DNA of 64,000 bases. Source: Paenibacillus woosongensis. Its GTDB lineage: Bacteria; Bacillota; Bacilli; Paenibacillales; Paenibacillaceae. The position numbers and the translations under genes are program-made. The first letter of the stretch is position 1. Each line of letters begins with the position of its first letter. Where the stretch lies: the NCBI RefSeq assembly GCF_030122845.1, contig NZ_CP126084.1, positions 4,092,001 through 4,156,000 of the forward strand, in the 5' to 3' direction. The notes beneath the pieces are model-generated. The model was not told the origin of the DNA. It ran no database searches and worked only from the letters and a program-made list of their open reading frames with translations. Shown here in pieces: positions 27,071 to 36,244 of the stretch.

Positions 27071-29311
27071 ATGGAACTTCAGCAGCTTCAAACCGAATAT
27101 ATTCCCTCAAAGCCGCCGCTGCGCGCGCGGCTTGGCCGTAGAATCCGCGACACCTATCGCTATGATAGCGTTTTTTGGCGAATGGCTGTCGTCGGTCCAT
27201 GGGGAGCGGCGATGTTCGTATTTGCTTTGGCTGCGCTGGGCATGCCTACCGGCTTTGGCGCTTTGGCGGATATTCTGGCCTTTATCTCCGTGGGGACGAC
27301 AGGGCTGTTTATCGCCGCCCATTTGGCTGCCGTACTGCTCGCGCTAATCGGCCTGCCGCTTCCCCGGCTGTATGCCGGCACAGTGATATATGCGCTTACG
27401 GTCATTTTCTTTATTTTTTGGCAGGATCATGATACGGTCATCTCCGCGGTTACTGCAATTGTCCTCACGCTGACGGGCATCGCGCTGGGAATCGGCGCCG
27501 GAATGCTTCGTACCCGATTTAGCCGACGGCTGAGATTCTATGCAGCTGCCGTGCTTGGGCTCCTATGCGTGTCCGCGGCGGTATGGCCTGCAGACAACCC
27601 GGCGGCATACCCGGGCATAGCGAAACACGCAGCACCCATCGAAGCGGAGAATCCGGCCAGACCGGGACATTACAGCTATACTACGTTCGACTACGGAAGC
27701 GGAAACGATTATTGGCGGACAGAATACGGCAAGGAGGCCGATCTTGTTTCGACTTCAGTAGACGCCTCCCTATATATTAAGAAATGGCCTGCTTTCCGTA
27801 CCCGCTATTGGGGATTCGATCAAAGCTCGCTTCCCCTGAACGGCAGAGTTTGGATGCCCGAAGGAAACGGCTCCTTTCCGCTGGTGCTCATGGTCCACGG
27901 CAATCACCTGATGGAGGATTTCTCTGATGAGGGCTATGGCTATTTAGGCGAGCTCCTGGCCAGCCGAGGCTTCATCGCTGTATCGGTTGATGAGAATTAT
28001 TTGAATTATTCCGTCTGGACGGGGATTCCGGACAATGACATGAAAGTCCGTGCCTGGATCCTGCTGAAGCATCTGCAACAGATCGAAAGCTATGCAGGCG
28101 ATGCAGCAACCCCTTTTTACCAGAAAGTGAATTTTGCGCAAATCGGATTAATCGGACATTCCCGGGGCGGTCAGGCGGTCGCCATGGCGAAGGACGCGGG
28201 ACGCTGGTTCAGTGCGGACGAGACGCTAGGCGACTTGGAGCGTTACAACATTCAGGCCATCATAGCGATTTCGCCCACGGACAAGAAGGTGGACGGAGAG
28301 TTTGCCAGAATCAAGGACGTCAGCTACTTGGCTCTGCAAGGGGCGCGGGACGCGGATGTGAACGATTTTGATGGCGACCGTCAGTATATTAGGACTTCCT
28401 TCACGAAACCATCCGCTCACTTCAAGTCTTCCGTATATATCACGGACGCCAATCACAGCCAATTTAACACCGAATGGGGCTTTCGGGATATCAGCTTTCC
28501 GAAGGGAATCTTCTTGAACCAGCAGGCGATCATCGGTCCCAAAGAGCAGCGGGAGATTGCCAAGATATACGTCTCAGCCTTCCTGGAGTCAACGCTTCAC
28601 GGGAATGAGAGCTACTTGCCTTTATTCCAGGATTACAGGACAGGACTTCACTGGCTTCCCGCGGACACCGGATACTTCGGCCGCTTTGAGAGCGCCCTTT
28701 TCCACAAGATGGCCTGGCACGATGAAGATTTGAACCGGGGCACGCTTCCAAATGGCGGTTTGGCTCAAGGCAATCATTTAACCTGGGTGGAAGAAGAGGT
28801 CACAAACCGCAAATCCGTAAACAAAGGAACCCGGGCCATAACCTTGGAATGGGCAGATAGAGCAAATAACGAGGAGCCTGCTTCCTATTCGTTATCATGG
28901 AACTCCTCCTTCCTGCCAAGGAAGATGAGCACACCTCCCGAAATCCTTTCGTTTTCAATAGCTGACCGCAGCTTCGAGCTCACTGAACCGGCGGCATCCT
29001 CCGCCGGGCTGCAGGCTGAGGTGGAACTGCAGAGCACTAACGGCGAAACGGCCCGTATATCACTAGCCGACTATATAAAGATTGCACCCCCGCCGGATGT
29101 TGCCTTTACCATCCTTCCTTGGGTAGAGAAGCGCCTGTCCGACGGCAAATACAAATATCCGCAGGAGGCGGTATTTCAGACGGTAATGCTAGACTTGGCG
29201 GAGTTCGCCAAAATCAATCCCCAGCTGGATTTGTCCGCGCTTAAGGGAATTACTTTCTATTTTTCCGAAGGCCCGGGCAAGATCATGCTCGATGATATCG
29301 GTATATACTAA
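27071..29311 (+). CDS. Membrane protein with alpha/beta-hydrolase domain
   Basis: The 746-residue protein has a cytosolic N-terminal tail, four to five membrane helices within about residues 35-175, and then an extracellular alpha/beta hydrolase. The oxyanion segment LVLMVHGNHLMEDFSDEGY and the nucleophile elbow GHSRGGQA (S364) are clear, with a candidate histidine in TDANHSQFN. The last ~200 residues form a beta-rich domain. The family is a chlorophyllase/PAF-acetylhydrolase-like group; substrate unknown. The ATG at 27071 has GGGTGGGAG upstream; a GTG at 27059 is an alternative. Confidence 0.8.
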   Translation: MELQQLQTEYIPSKPPLRARLGRRIRDTYRYDSVFWRMAVVGPWGAAMFVFALAALGMPTGFGALADILAFISVGTTGLFIAAHLAAVLLALIGLPLPRLYAGTVIYALTVIFFIFWQDHDTVISAVTAIVLTLTGIALGIGAGMLRTRFSRRLRFYAAAVLGLLCVSAAVWPADNPAAYPGIAKHAAPIEAENPARPGHYSYTTFDYGSGNDYWRTEYGKEADLVSTSVDASLYIKKWPAFRTRYWGFDQSSLPLNGRVWMPEGNGSFPLVLMVHGNHLMEDFSDEGYGYLGELLASRGFIAVSVDENYLNYSVWTGIPDNDMKVRAWILLKHLQQIESYAGDAATPFYQKVNFAQIGLIGHSRGGQAVAMAKDAGRWFSADETLGDLERYNIQAIIAISPTDKKVDGEFARIKDVSYLALQGARDADVNDFDGDRQYIRTSFTKPSAHFKSSVYITDANHSQFNTEWGFRDISFPKGIFLNQQAIIGPKEQREIAKIYVSAFLESTLHGNESYLPLFQDYRTGLHWLPADTGYFGRFESALFHKMAWHDEDLNRGTLPNGGLAQGNHLTWVEEEVTNRKSVNKGTRAITLEWADRANNEEPASYSLSWNSSFLPRKMSTPPEILSFSIADRSFELTEPAASSAGLQAEVELQSTNGETARISLADYIKIAPPPDVAFTILPWVEKRLSDGKYKYPQEAVFQTVMLDLAEFAKINPQLDLSALKGITFYFSEGPGKIMLDDIGIY

Positions 29312-29334
29312 GCAACAATGCGGCAACAACATGC

Positions 29335-29370
29335 AAAAACCGCCATCCCTGCCGGGGATGGCGGTTTTGT
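29335..29370 (+). terminator. Strong rho-independent terminator
   Basis: AACCGCCATCCC-TGCC-GGGGATGGCGGTT is flanked by an A-run and a T-run, so it can stop both the hydrolase transcript and the convergent regulator transcript. Confidence 0.88.
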
Positions 29371-29405
29371 TGCGGCGGCTGATAGCCGGCTTTTAACGAT
29401 GTGAT

Positions 29406-29954
29406 CTACTCTTTCGGAACAAGCTGGTAAATCTCGCCGCTTTCCATAGCATCAATCAAACGGTCAAGCCATTCGTAGTACTTAACGGCATCAATCATTT
29501 TTTTGCGATCCTCCTCAAGGATAGCCGCAATGGCTCCTTCCGGTTCAGAGGCCAGCCATTTATTTATCTCCTCGATCGACCTGCGCAGGATGAGGATGTT
29601 GGATTCCACCGCTTTTCTCCACTTGATCGCGAAATAATCTGTAAATGTCTGATGCCAGTCGTACTCGACCTCATATAAATCCTTACGGGAGCCTTTCTCC
29701 CACACTTTGTTCACCATTTTAAGATCAAGCAGAGTCCGCACGCCCGTGCTCATGCTTGTCTTGCTCATCTTCATCTCCAGACCCATTTCATCCAGTGTCA
29801 TCGGTTTATCTGCAAAAAAAAGCAGACCGTAAAGATGACCTGTCGACAACGAAATCCCGTATAAATCCATGTTTCTGCCAATGGCTTCAATAACCCGTTT
29901 ACGAACTTTCATTATATCCGCCTGCTGCTCTGGGGTGAGCTGGTCCAAGCCCAT
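29406..29954 (-). CDS. GbsR/OpcR-type MarR-like regulator of glycine betaine uptake
   Basis: The 182-residue winged-helix protein resembles the GbsR/OpcR choline- or salt-sensing repressors of Bacillus: an N-terminal helical part (RKRVIEAIGRNMDLYGISLS), the recognition region MTLDEMGLEMKMSKTSMSTG and a helical C-terminus. It is divergent from opuA, so it most likely represses that operon. AGGAGGT lies 7 bases before the ATG. It is longer than an ordinary MarR protein (~150), as usual for this group. Confidence 0.85.
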   Translation of the reverse strand: MGLDQLTPEQQADIMKVRKRVIEAIGRNMDLYGISLSTGHLYGLLFFADKPMTLDEMGLEMKMSKTSMSTGVRTLLDLKMVNKVWEKGSRKDLYEVEYDWHQTFTDYFAIKWRKAVESNILILRRSIEEINKWLASEPEGAIAAILEEDRKKMIDAVKYYEWLDRLIDAMESGEIYQLVPKE

Positions 29955-30067
29955 GCTTGCAACCTCCTATCACGATACTTCTTATATCTTAAAAAAAGGC
30001 CAGATAAAAGTAAAGTGGCGGCTTAGCGAGCATTTGTAAGGATAAGGGAGTATATATACCATTCACT

Positions 30068-30113
30068 CTGTACAGTTTTTTCTGTACGTTCTATACGAAC
30101 CGTATTAACGGTT
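30068..30113 (+). promoter_or_regulatory. Candidate operator for the GbsR-like repressor
   Basis: Between the divergent genes lie a palindrome CTGTACAG (30068-30075), a half-site CTGTAC 14 bases later (30082-30087) and a second inverted repeat AACCGT-ATTA-ACGGTT (30098-30113). A weak rightward promoter (TTGTTT, 17 bases, TTAGAC) follows. Binding by the adjacent regulator is inferred. Confidence 0.45.
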
Positions 30114-30205
30114 GTTTAGATTCCCTTTTTTTTGTTAGACTAAGTACCATGTGAGGCTGCAGGCCCGTGCAACCTTAGAATTTCATTAGAAAAGGAGTGG
30201 ATAAT

Positions 30206-31420
30206 TTGGATGAACCCATTCTAGAAGTAAAGCAAGTTACTAAATTGTTTGGCCCGAATGCAGAGCAGGGACTTCAGCTGCTTGAGCAGGGACAAACGAA
30301 AGAACAGTTGGCTAGCCGCGGCATCACCGTTGGCGTGAATCGGGTCAGCCTGGACATCCGTCAGGGAGAAATCTTCGTCATTATGGGACTATCGGGAAGC
30401 GGTAAGTCGACCCTCGTCCGGATGCTGAACCGGCTGATCGAGCCGACCTCAGGTCAAATTCTCATTCACGGTCAGGATTTGCTGAAAATGAACAAAGCCC
30501 AACTGCGGAAAATACGTCAAAAGAGCATTAGTATGGTATTTCAGAAATTTGCGCTGTTTCCACACAGAACGGTGCTGCAAAACGTTGAGTATGGCCTGGA
30601 AATCCAAAAAATCGACGCAAATACCCGGAAACAGAAAGCAGAACAAGCTCTGGAACTTGTCGGGCTAAAGGGCTGGGGTGACAAAATGCCGGATGAACTC
30701 AGCGGCGGCATGCAGCAAAGAGTTGGACTCGCCAGAGCCTTGGCCAATGACCCCGAGGTGCTGCTGATGGATGAAGCATTCAGCGCTCTCGATCCCTTAA
30801 TACGCCGGGATATGCAGGATGAGCTGATCGAGCTGCAGGAGAAAATGAAGAAGACGATCGTCTTTATTACGCATGACCTTGATGAGGCCTTGCGGATCGG
30901 GGATCGGATCGCCTTGATGAAGGATGGCTCGCTCATCCAAATTGGCACGCCTGAAGAAATGCTCACTCAGCCGGCTAACCATTATGTCGAACGATTTATT
31001 GAAGATGTGGATCTCTCGAAGGTGCTGACTGCTTCGCATGTGATGCGCAGACCCGAGACGATTACGCTGGATCGCGGTCCGCGGGTAGCCTTGCAGTTGA
31101 TGCGGGAACGGGGAATTTCAAATCTTTTCGTCGTCGATCGCTCCATGCGCTTGCTTGGCGTCATTACCGCGGAAGATGCATCTGACGCGAACAAGACAGG
31201 CAAAACGCTTTCGGATATTCTGATCAGCGATAGCCCGCAAGTACCGCCGGATACTGTTCTTAGCGACTTATTCGAAGCGACCAGTTCCACTAAGGTGCCG
31301 CTGGCTGTTGTCGATGAGCAGAGACGGCTGCTGGGCGTTATTGTACGGGGTGCCGTGTTAGGCGCGCTTGCAGGAGATGTGCGCGAGATGGAGGTGAAGC
31401 AGCATGAACTTCATTCCTAA
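30206..31420 (+). CDS. opuAA: Glycine betaine ABC transporter ATPase
   Basis: This is the energising subunit of the OpuA-type osmoprotectant importer. About 404 residues: the ATPase has Walker A GLSGSGKST, Q-loop VFQKFALFPH, signature LSGGMQQRVGL, Walker B LLMDEAFSALDP and H-loop ITHDLDEAL; two CBS domains follow (about 275-400), which in OpuA sense ionic strength or c-di-AMP. The N-terminal extension with LLEQGQTKEQ is typical of OpuAA. The best start is TTG at 30206 with AAAGGAG 8 bases upstream. It overlaps opuAB by 17 bases. Confidence 0.93.
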   Translation: MDEPILEVKQVTKLFGPNAEQGLQLLEQGQTKEQLASRGITVGVNRVSLDIRQGEIFVIMGLSGSGKSTLVRMLNRLIEPTSGQILIHGQDLLKMNKAQLRKIRQKSISMVFQKFALFPHRTVLQNVEYGLEIQKIDANTRKQKAEQALELVGLKGWGDKMPDELSGGMQQRVGLARALANDPEVLLMDEAFSALDPLIRRDMQDELIELQEKMKKTIVFITHDLDEALRIGDRIALMKDGSLIQIGTPEEMLTQPANHYVERFIEDVDLSKVLTASHVMRRPETITLDRGPRVALQLMRERGISNLFVVDRSMRLLGVITAEDASDANKTGKTLSDILISDSPQVPPDTVLSDLFEATSSTKVPLAVVDEQRRLLGVIVRGAVLGALAGDVREMEVKQHELHS

Positions 31421-32246
31421 AATTCCTCTCGCGGATTGGATCGAACTAATCGTAGATTGGATGGAATCCAACCTGGGGGGCTTTTTCGAGGGGCTGTCCA
31501 AGATCATTGAAAGTGTTGTCGAGTTCTTCTCGTGGCTATTTCTCTTACCGCACCCGCTACTATTCATCGCTATATTCGGTGTCCTGGCCTACCTGATCGG
31601 AAGAGTACCGCTCACGTTATTTACAGTGATCGGCTTCCTGCTGATCGACAATCTCGGCTATTGGACGGAAACGATGAATACGTTAGGCCTCGTAGTCACT
31701 TCCGGCATTATTTCAGTGGTCTTAGGTATCCCTATCGGAATATGGAGTGCCTATAGCAAAACTACTCACCGCATTATTTCACCATTGCTTGATTTCATGC
31801 AAACGATGCCTGCCTTCGTCTATCTTCTGCCTGCCGTGACTTTCTTTAGTCTTGGGGTAGTGCCGGGAGTAATCGCATCTGTCATCTTCGCGATTCCGCC
31901 GACAATCCGCTTGACCTATCTCGGTATCAAGCAGGTATCCGGCGAGCTTACCGAAGCTGCCGACGCCTTCGGTTCGACCTCGTGGCAGAAGCTGTTTAAA
32001 GTGGAGTTGCCTCTGGCAATGCCTACGATGATGGCTGGCATAAATCAGACGATTATGCTGTCCCTTTCGATGGTCGTAATCGCTTCGATGATCGGTGCGC
32101 AAGGAATTGGAGCGACGGTATACCGCGCGGTGACTCAGCTTAAGATCGGGCAGGGCTTCGAAGCCGGATTGGCTGTCGTCGTACTTGCTATTGTGCTGGA
32201 CCGCTTTTCGCAAAATTTATTCAAATCCAAAAAAAGAGGTGCATAA
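31404..32246 (+). CDS. opuAB: Glycine betaine ABC transporter permease
   Basis: The 280-residue integral membrane protein opens with an amphipathic segment (LADWIELIVDWMESNL) and has about seven helices. The ATPase-docking EAA loop is LTEAADAFGSTSWQKLFKVE. Sequence and length match OpuAB. It is translated with overlap from opuAA and ends 3 bases before opuAC, so the three subunits form one unit. Confidence 0.93.
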   Translation: MNFIPKIPLADWIELIVDWMESNLGGFFEGLSKIIESVVEFFSWLFLLPHPLLFIAIFGVLAYLIGRVPLTLFTVIGFLLIDNLGYWTETMNTLGLVVTSGIISVVLGIPIGIWSAYSKTTHRIISPLLDFMQTMPAFVYLLPAVTFFSLGVVPGVIASVIFAIPPTIRLTYLGIKQVSGELTEAADAFGSTSWQKLFKVELPLAMPTMMAGINQTIMLSLSMVVIASMIGAQGIGATVYRAVTQLKIGQGFEAGLAVVVLAIVLDRFSQNLFKSKKRGA

Positions 32247-32249
32247 TTC

Positions 32250-33170
32250 ATGAGGAACAGGAAAACTAATATATGGATGTTGTTAAGCTTGGCAGCCGTA
32301 CTGCTGCTGTCTGCCTGCGGAAATTCAGGAAATGCTGGGGGTAACGCCGGCAATACAGCTGGGAATGCCGGAGGCAAGTCGCTCGGCGACCAAGTAAAGC
32401 ATGAAATCATCGGCATTGATCCTGGTGCCGGCATCATGAAGGCGGCTAGCGCAGCCATCGAGGAATACGGACTATCCGACTGGACATTGATCGAAGGTTC
32501 CAGCGCGGCCATGACGGCAACACTGGCCAAGGCGATCAAATCCGAGCAGCCGATCATTATTACGGGCTGGACGCCCCACTGGATGTTCGCCAAATATGAT
32601 CTGAAATATTTGGAAGACCCAAAGAAAGTATTTGGAGAGGCAGAGGAAATCCATACCGTCGTTCGCAAAGGACTGAAGGAAGCTCATCCGGAAGCCTATG
32701 AATTCCTTGAACGCTTCGAGTGGACTTCGGACGAGATGGGCGAAATTATGACGGCCATCCAGGAAGGACAGGATCCAGCGGAAGCGGCCAAAGCCTGGGC
32801 CGAAAGCCACAGCGACCGTGTTGACGTTTGGACGGCGGATATTCAGCCGGTCAACGGCGACACCTTTAAACTCAGCTATGTAGCATGGGATTCCGAGATC
32901 GCCAGCACGAATCTGATTCAATACATTTTGGAGAGCCGCCTTGGATATAAGGTAACTGCGCTTCAGGTAGAAGCAGGCCCTATGTGGACGGGCGTAGCCA
33001 ACGGCGATGTGGATGCAACGGCTGCAGCTTGGCTGCCGCTGACCCATGCTGATTACTGGGATAAGTACAAGGATCAGGTAGAGGATCTTGGTGCAAATAT
33101 GACCGGAGTCCGTACCGGACTTGTCGTTCCGTCCTATGTAGAAGCCAACTCCATCGAAGACTTGAAATAA
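32250..33170 (+). CDS. opuAC: Glycine betaine-binding lipoprotein
   Basis: The 306-residue lipoprotein has the lipobox LLSAC and an Asn/Gly-rich linker, then an OpuAC-type binding fold. Aromatic residues in segments such as ITGWTPHWMFAKYDLKYLED and DATAAAWLPLTHADYWDKY are of the kind that box the trimethylammonium group. It delivers glycine betaine or proline betaine to OpuAB on the outer membrane face. AAGAGGTG lies about 8 bases before the ATG. A terminator follows at 33229. Confidence 0.93.
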   Translation: MRNRKTNIWMLLSLAAVLLLSACGNSGNAGGNAGNTAGNAGGKSLGDQVKHEIIGIDPGAGIMKAASAAIEEYGLSDWTLIEGSSAAMTATLAKAIKSEQPIIITGWTPHWMFAKYDLKYLEDPKKVFGEAEEIHTVVRKGLKEAHPEAYEFLERFEWTSDEMGEIMTAIQEGQDPAEAAKAWAESHSDRVDVWTADIQPVNGDTFKLSYVAWDSEIASTNLIQYILESRLGYKVTALQVEAGPMWTGVANGDVDATAAAWLPLTHADYWDKYKDQVEDLGANMTGVRTGLVVPSYVEANSIEDLK

Positions 33171-33228
33171 TTCTCATTATGTAAAATACAACTCAATCTT
33201 GCGGCTATTCATTTGGCCTAACGGCATA

Positions 33229-33258
33229 GAACCCATCCCGCTTCAGCGGGATGGGTTC
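33229..33258 (+). terminator. Terminator of the opuA operon
   Basis: GAACCCATCCCGC-TTCA-GCGGGATGGGTTC is a perfect 13-bp stem followed by CTTTAT. Confidence 0.88.
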
Positions 33259-33332
33259 CTTTATAAAAAAGGGAGTATCTATACTTTAACTGCCCTTCCT
33301 TAATGCCACATTATCATAACCTGAAAAAGAAA

Positions 33333-34400
33333 TTAAAAATGGTTTTTTTTCAGCTTATTGAGCGTACCCTGTTCGAACTCGCCCAGCCTCCATAAAACAA
33401 TATTATCGTATCCCGACTGCTGGGCTATGTGAATCCATTGCGATATTGTCTCCCCATCCGCATACCACACGGTATGCTTCTGACCTTCTTCATCCTTATA
33501 AGAAAAATAGAGGCTTCCGCTAGCCTTATCCCTCATCGGTACGGCCGTACGGCTCTGCCGCAGCAGCTCTGCCGCCTGCTTCTCCGTCAAGGAGGTCACC
33601 CCCCCGCCGTCCGTCCAGTCAAAGCCGCCCACCGAGAATGCGATCGCCGCTTCGCCTGGCAGTACTTTCATGCGGGAAGCCAGCTTCCTAATAAATGCAT
33701 GATCCGCTTTCGGACCTGGACCGCTATGGCTGCCGAACAAATTGTAAGCCATCATTACATACACCGGCCCTTCAGGCAGCGCCAGCCGCTCTATAGGGGT
33801 ACGCGGCTCCAATATGACACGGAGCGATTTCCCTTTGGCGTGCAGGCGTTCATACAATTTTGCATAGAAAATGCAGAGCTTCTCCCAGTCCGCATCCCCG
33901 ATCTTCTCAAAATCCATCTCAACGCCGTCAAATCCGTACCGTTCCACGGTGTCGATGATCTCTTCGATATGCTGCTCCTGACTTTCCCGCGTGGCCAAAA
34001 TACGCGAAACAATGCCCGGATCCTTCTGCACTGCCGTTCCATCCGGGTTCCAGCGGTCATTGACGATCGTCAAATCCACGTACTTTACGCCGCCTTTCCG
34101 CGCCGTCTGGAATATATGCGGAAGCGCCTTATGCATGTCGTCGGTAAAATAGAGATGGTTCTCACTGTCGAAGTAAGCGGCAAACGCCTGCAGCCGGTCG
34201 AGATTCCTGCTGATCTGCTGTAAATCGGCCACACCGGATTCCCATTTCCAATCCACGACCCATGCGGACATTTCCAAATCCTGCTCCACGTCCACCGCCC
34301 GGATTGTTTGCTCCTCATTCTCCTGCCTGTAAAACCATATAATACCCGCGATAATGACTATAATTACAGCAGCCATAATATATACCCATCGTCTCGTCAT
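33333..34400 (-). CDS. Membrane-anchored GH18-like glycoside hydrolase
   Basis: The 355-residue protein has one N-terminal signal anchor (residues 5-23) and an extracellular TIM barrel of the GH18 type. The active-site motif is DGVEMDFE (158-165), with E165 as the presumed acid; D158 and D163 match the DxxDxDxE pattern loosely, the third acid being Glu. Later MMAYNLFGS and a Trp near VLWRLGEFE fit the family. As the last gene of the polysaccharide operon it may trim or release the polymer, as GH domains of PgaB do. Chitinase activity is not implied. Confidence 0.8.
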   Translation of the reverse strand: MTRRWVYIMAAVIIVIIAGIIWFYRQENEEQTIRAVDVEQDLEMSAWVVDWKWESGVADLQQISRNLDRLQAFAAYFDSENHLYFTDDMHKALPHIFQTARKGGVKYVDLTIVNDRWNPDGTAVQKDPGIVSRILATRESQEQHIEEIIDTVERYGFDGVEMDFEKIGDADWEKLCIFYAKLYERLHAKGKSLRVILEPRTPIERLALPEGPVYVMMAYNLFGSHSGPGPKADHAFIRKLASRMKVLPGEAAIAFSVGGFDWTDGGGVTSLTEKQAAELLRQSRTAVPMRDKASGSLYFSYKDEEGQKHTVWYADGETISQWIHIAQQSGYDNIVLWRLGEFEQGTLNKLKKNHF

Positions 34401-34438
34401 CTATGCTCTGACACCTTTCTCTTCTTTCTATTCCGTTA

Positions 34439-36214
34439 TTAGAAGGTGTCCATCACCCAAGTTATGGAGGCGTCCAACCCTTTTTTGAGGCCGTGAACGA
34501 TACCCTGAAAGCCAGTGATTCTATGGCTGAACACAACATCAGGGCTGCCGTCCTCCTTCGTTATCCGCGCCACTTCAAAATCCTCGAATACGCCGTCGTA
34601 AATATCGTCCTTCTTATTTTGCCCGCTGTATTCCGCTTCAAGGGCAATGCCGCCGTTTTTCACCACACCGTCAAGCGCCATTCCGTCAGCAATACGATCA
34701 CCGTCGACTATGATGGTCAGCTGGTCTCCGCTCAGCTCCACCTGCAATTGCCTTATCTGCCGAATATTCGTCGGGTACTCTTCCTCCTTCGGCCCGGCGC
34801 TTGCGGCAATTTGTTCCTTCGTGTATACCGAAGCCTTAGAGAAAGCGAGATCCTCTTCGCTCCAAGCTATCGGCTGCAGCGGGCTGGAGAATACGCGCTC
34901 GGCCTTGCCGCCTGCTTTTTGCTGTTCGATGTGCAGCTGGTTGTTCTCGACGACCACCCTTAGAAAAGCTCCCGCCCGACGGTCATAACGGACATATACG
35001 GTCTGCTTGCCGACCACGTTCCCCGCTAATTTGTAGGAGATTACCGTATTCTCGCTGTTCTCGCTATTGTTCAAGTACAGCATGCCCGGGGCTGCCGGAG
35101 GGGAAGTCAGAATAATCCGATTGTCGGCAAACTGCGCCGCTCCGCCAACGAGCTGCCAAGGTTCGGCAAGCTTTTCGTCACCGCGGACAAACTGCATCTT
35201 CTCTCCCGTATCCTTCTGTATTTTCATCAGCAAATGATTGGTGTACCAGTACGGCGCCGCCTGTACCCGCGTCAAATCATACACATCTGCGTCAGCAGAG
35301 TTGAAGGCCTCGCCTTCCCGATTGAAATGAATGCTGAACAGCTGCTCGATGTTCGTGTTGTTTGCGTGAGCAACCAGCGGGTTCATTCCGTTGTTCAAGG
35401 CGTTTGCGTGCATGATCATGTATACTTGAGGCACAAATCCCAGCTTGCTGGTGTAGATGTCCTTCATCGCGGCATAATCGCTATGAATCCGCGCTTCCAT
35501 CTCCGTTCGATTCTCTGCCGGGATCATATTCTCGTCCCGAATGAAATCCATCAAATAATGGTTATAATACTCGATATGCTCCTTATTGGTTAATTCGTTC
35601 TCTTCCTTCATCCCAATGAAGCTGCCCTGATCATCAAAAATATTGATGTATGTCAGCCGATTTCCATTAGTCCCCAGCTCCCAATAGCCTGACTTCATCA
35701 TGTTCAGCATCTCTTTTGGCTGCACGAACTTGCGCTCGCTCTTTCCCATTTTGTTCGCATAAGAGAAAAACGTCGCCTTGTAATTATATTTCTCCAGCAG
35801 CGGTTGGGAGTACAGGCTGGAGTCGTTTCGTCCGTCCTCAAACGATAAGTACAGCGCTTTGTCCGGCAGCGGTTTGTGATGAAAATAGAAATCCAAAATA
35901 TCCTGCTGCGATATCGTCACGTAGCCCTGGGCATATAGCGCCTTCAGCTGCTGATCAAGCTCGCTCTTGGCCACCAGCTTCGGCGTGGCTGAACGCCCTA
36001 CACCGAAATAAGATATGGCGATAAAACCTTTATGATTGCGCCATTCGGATTTGTCAGGCTCCTCATATCGCCGGATTCCGAACAAGGCGTCGAACAGCAA
36101 TACGCCCACGGCCAGCAAAATCGCACTTTGCACGATGGTCCTGATCCATTTTCTGCGATTTTTCTTGCGATAATCCAGGGCAGAGTTCCGGTTCTTCTTT
36201 AACATTTCTGCCAT
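34439..36214 (-). CDS. NodB-like (degenerate polysaccharide deacetylase) membrane protein
   Basis: The protein (~591 residues) has a cytosolic basic tail, one helix (about residues 25-43) and a large extracellular part. The middle resembles a NodB barrel: LYLSFEDGRND stands where catalytic enzymes have TFDDG, and ELGTNGNRLTYINIFD stands where the metal-binding His-x-x-x-His motif should be, so the metal histidines are lost. The C-terminal ~200 residues are beta-rich and may bind carbohydrate. Probably a polymer-binding or scaffold relative of PgaB-type deacetylases. The start may be 36214 or the ATG at 36205, which is better spaced from GTGAGG. Confidence 0.7.
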   Translation of the reverse strand: MAEMLKKNRNSALDYRKKNRRKWIRTIVQSAILLAVGVLLFDALFGIRRYEEPDKSEWRNHKGFIAISYFGVGRSATPKLVAKSELDQQLKALYAQGYVTISQQDILDFYFHHKPLPDKALYLSFEDGRNDSSLYSQPLLEKYNYKATFFSYANKMGKSERKFVQPKEMLNMMKSGYWELGTNGNRLTYINIFDDQGSFIGMKEENELTNKEHIEYYNHYLMDFIRDENMIPAENRTEMEARIHSDYAAMKDIYTSKLGFVPQVYMIMHANALNNGMNPLVAHANNTNIEQLFSIHFNREGEAFNSADADVYDLTRVQAAPYWYTNHLLMKIQKDTGEKMQFVRGDEKLAEPWQLVGGAAQFADNRIILTSPPAAPGMLYLNNSENSENTVISYKLAGNVVGKQTVYVRYDRRAGAFLRVVVENNQLHIEQQKAGGKAERVFSSPLQPIAWSEEDLAFSKASVYTKEQIAASAGPKEEEYPTNIRQIRQLQVELSGDQLTIIVDGDRIADGMALDGVVKNGGIALEAEYSGQNKKDDIYDGVFEDFEVARITKEDGSPDVVFSHRITGFQGIVHGLKKGLDASITWVMDTF

Positions 36215-36244
36215 CCTCACTCTATGAATCTTCAGGCGATTGCT

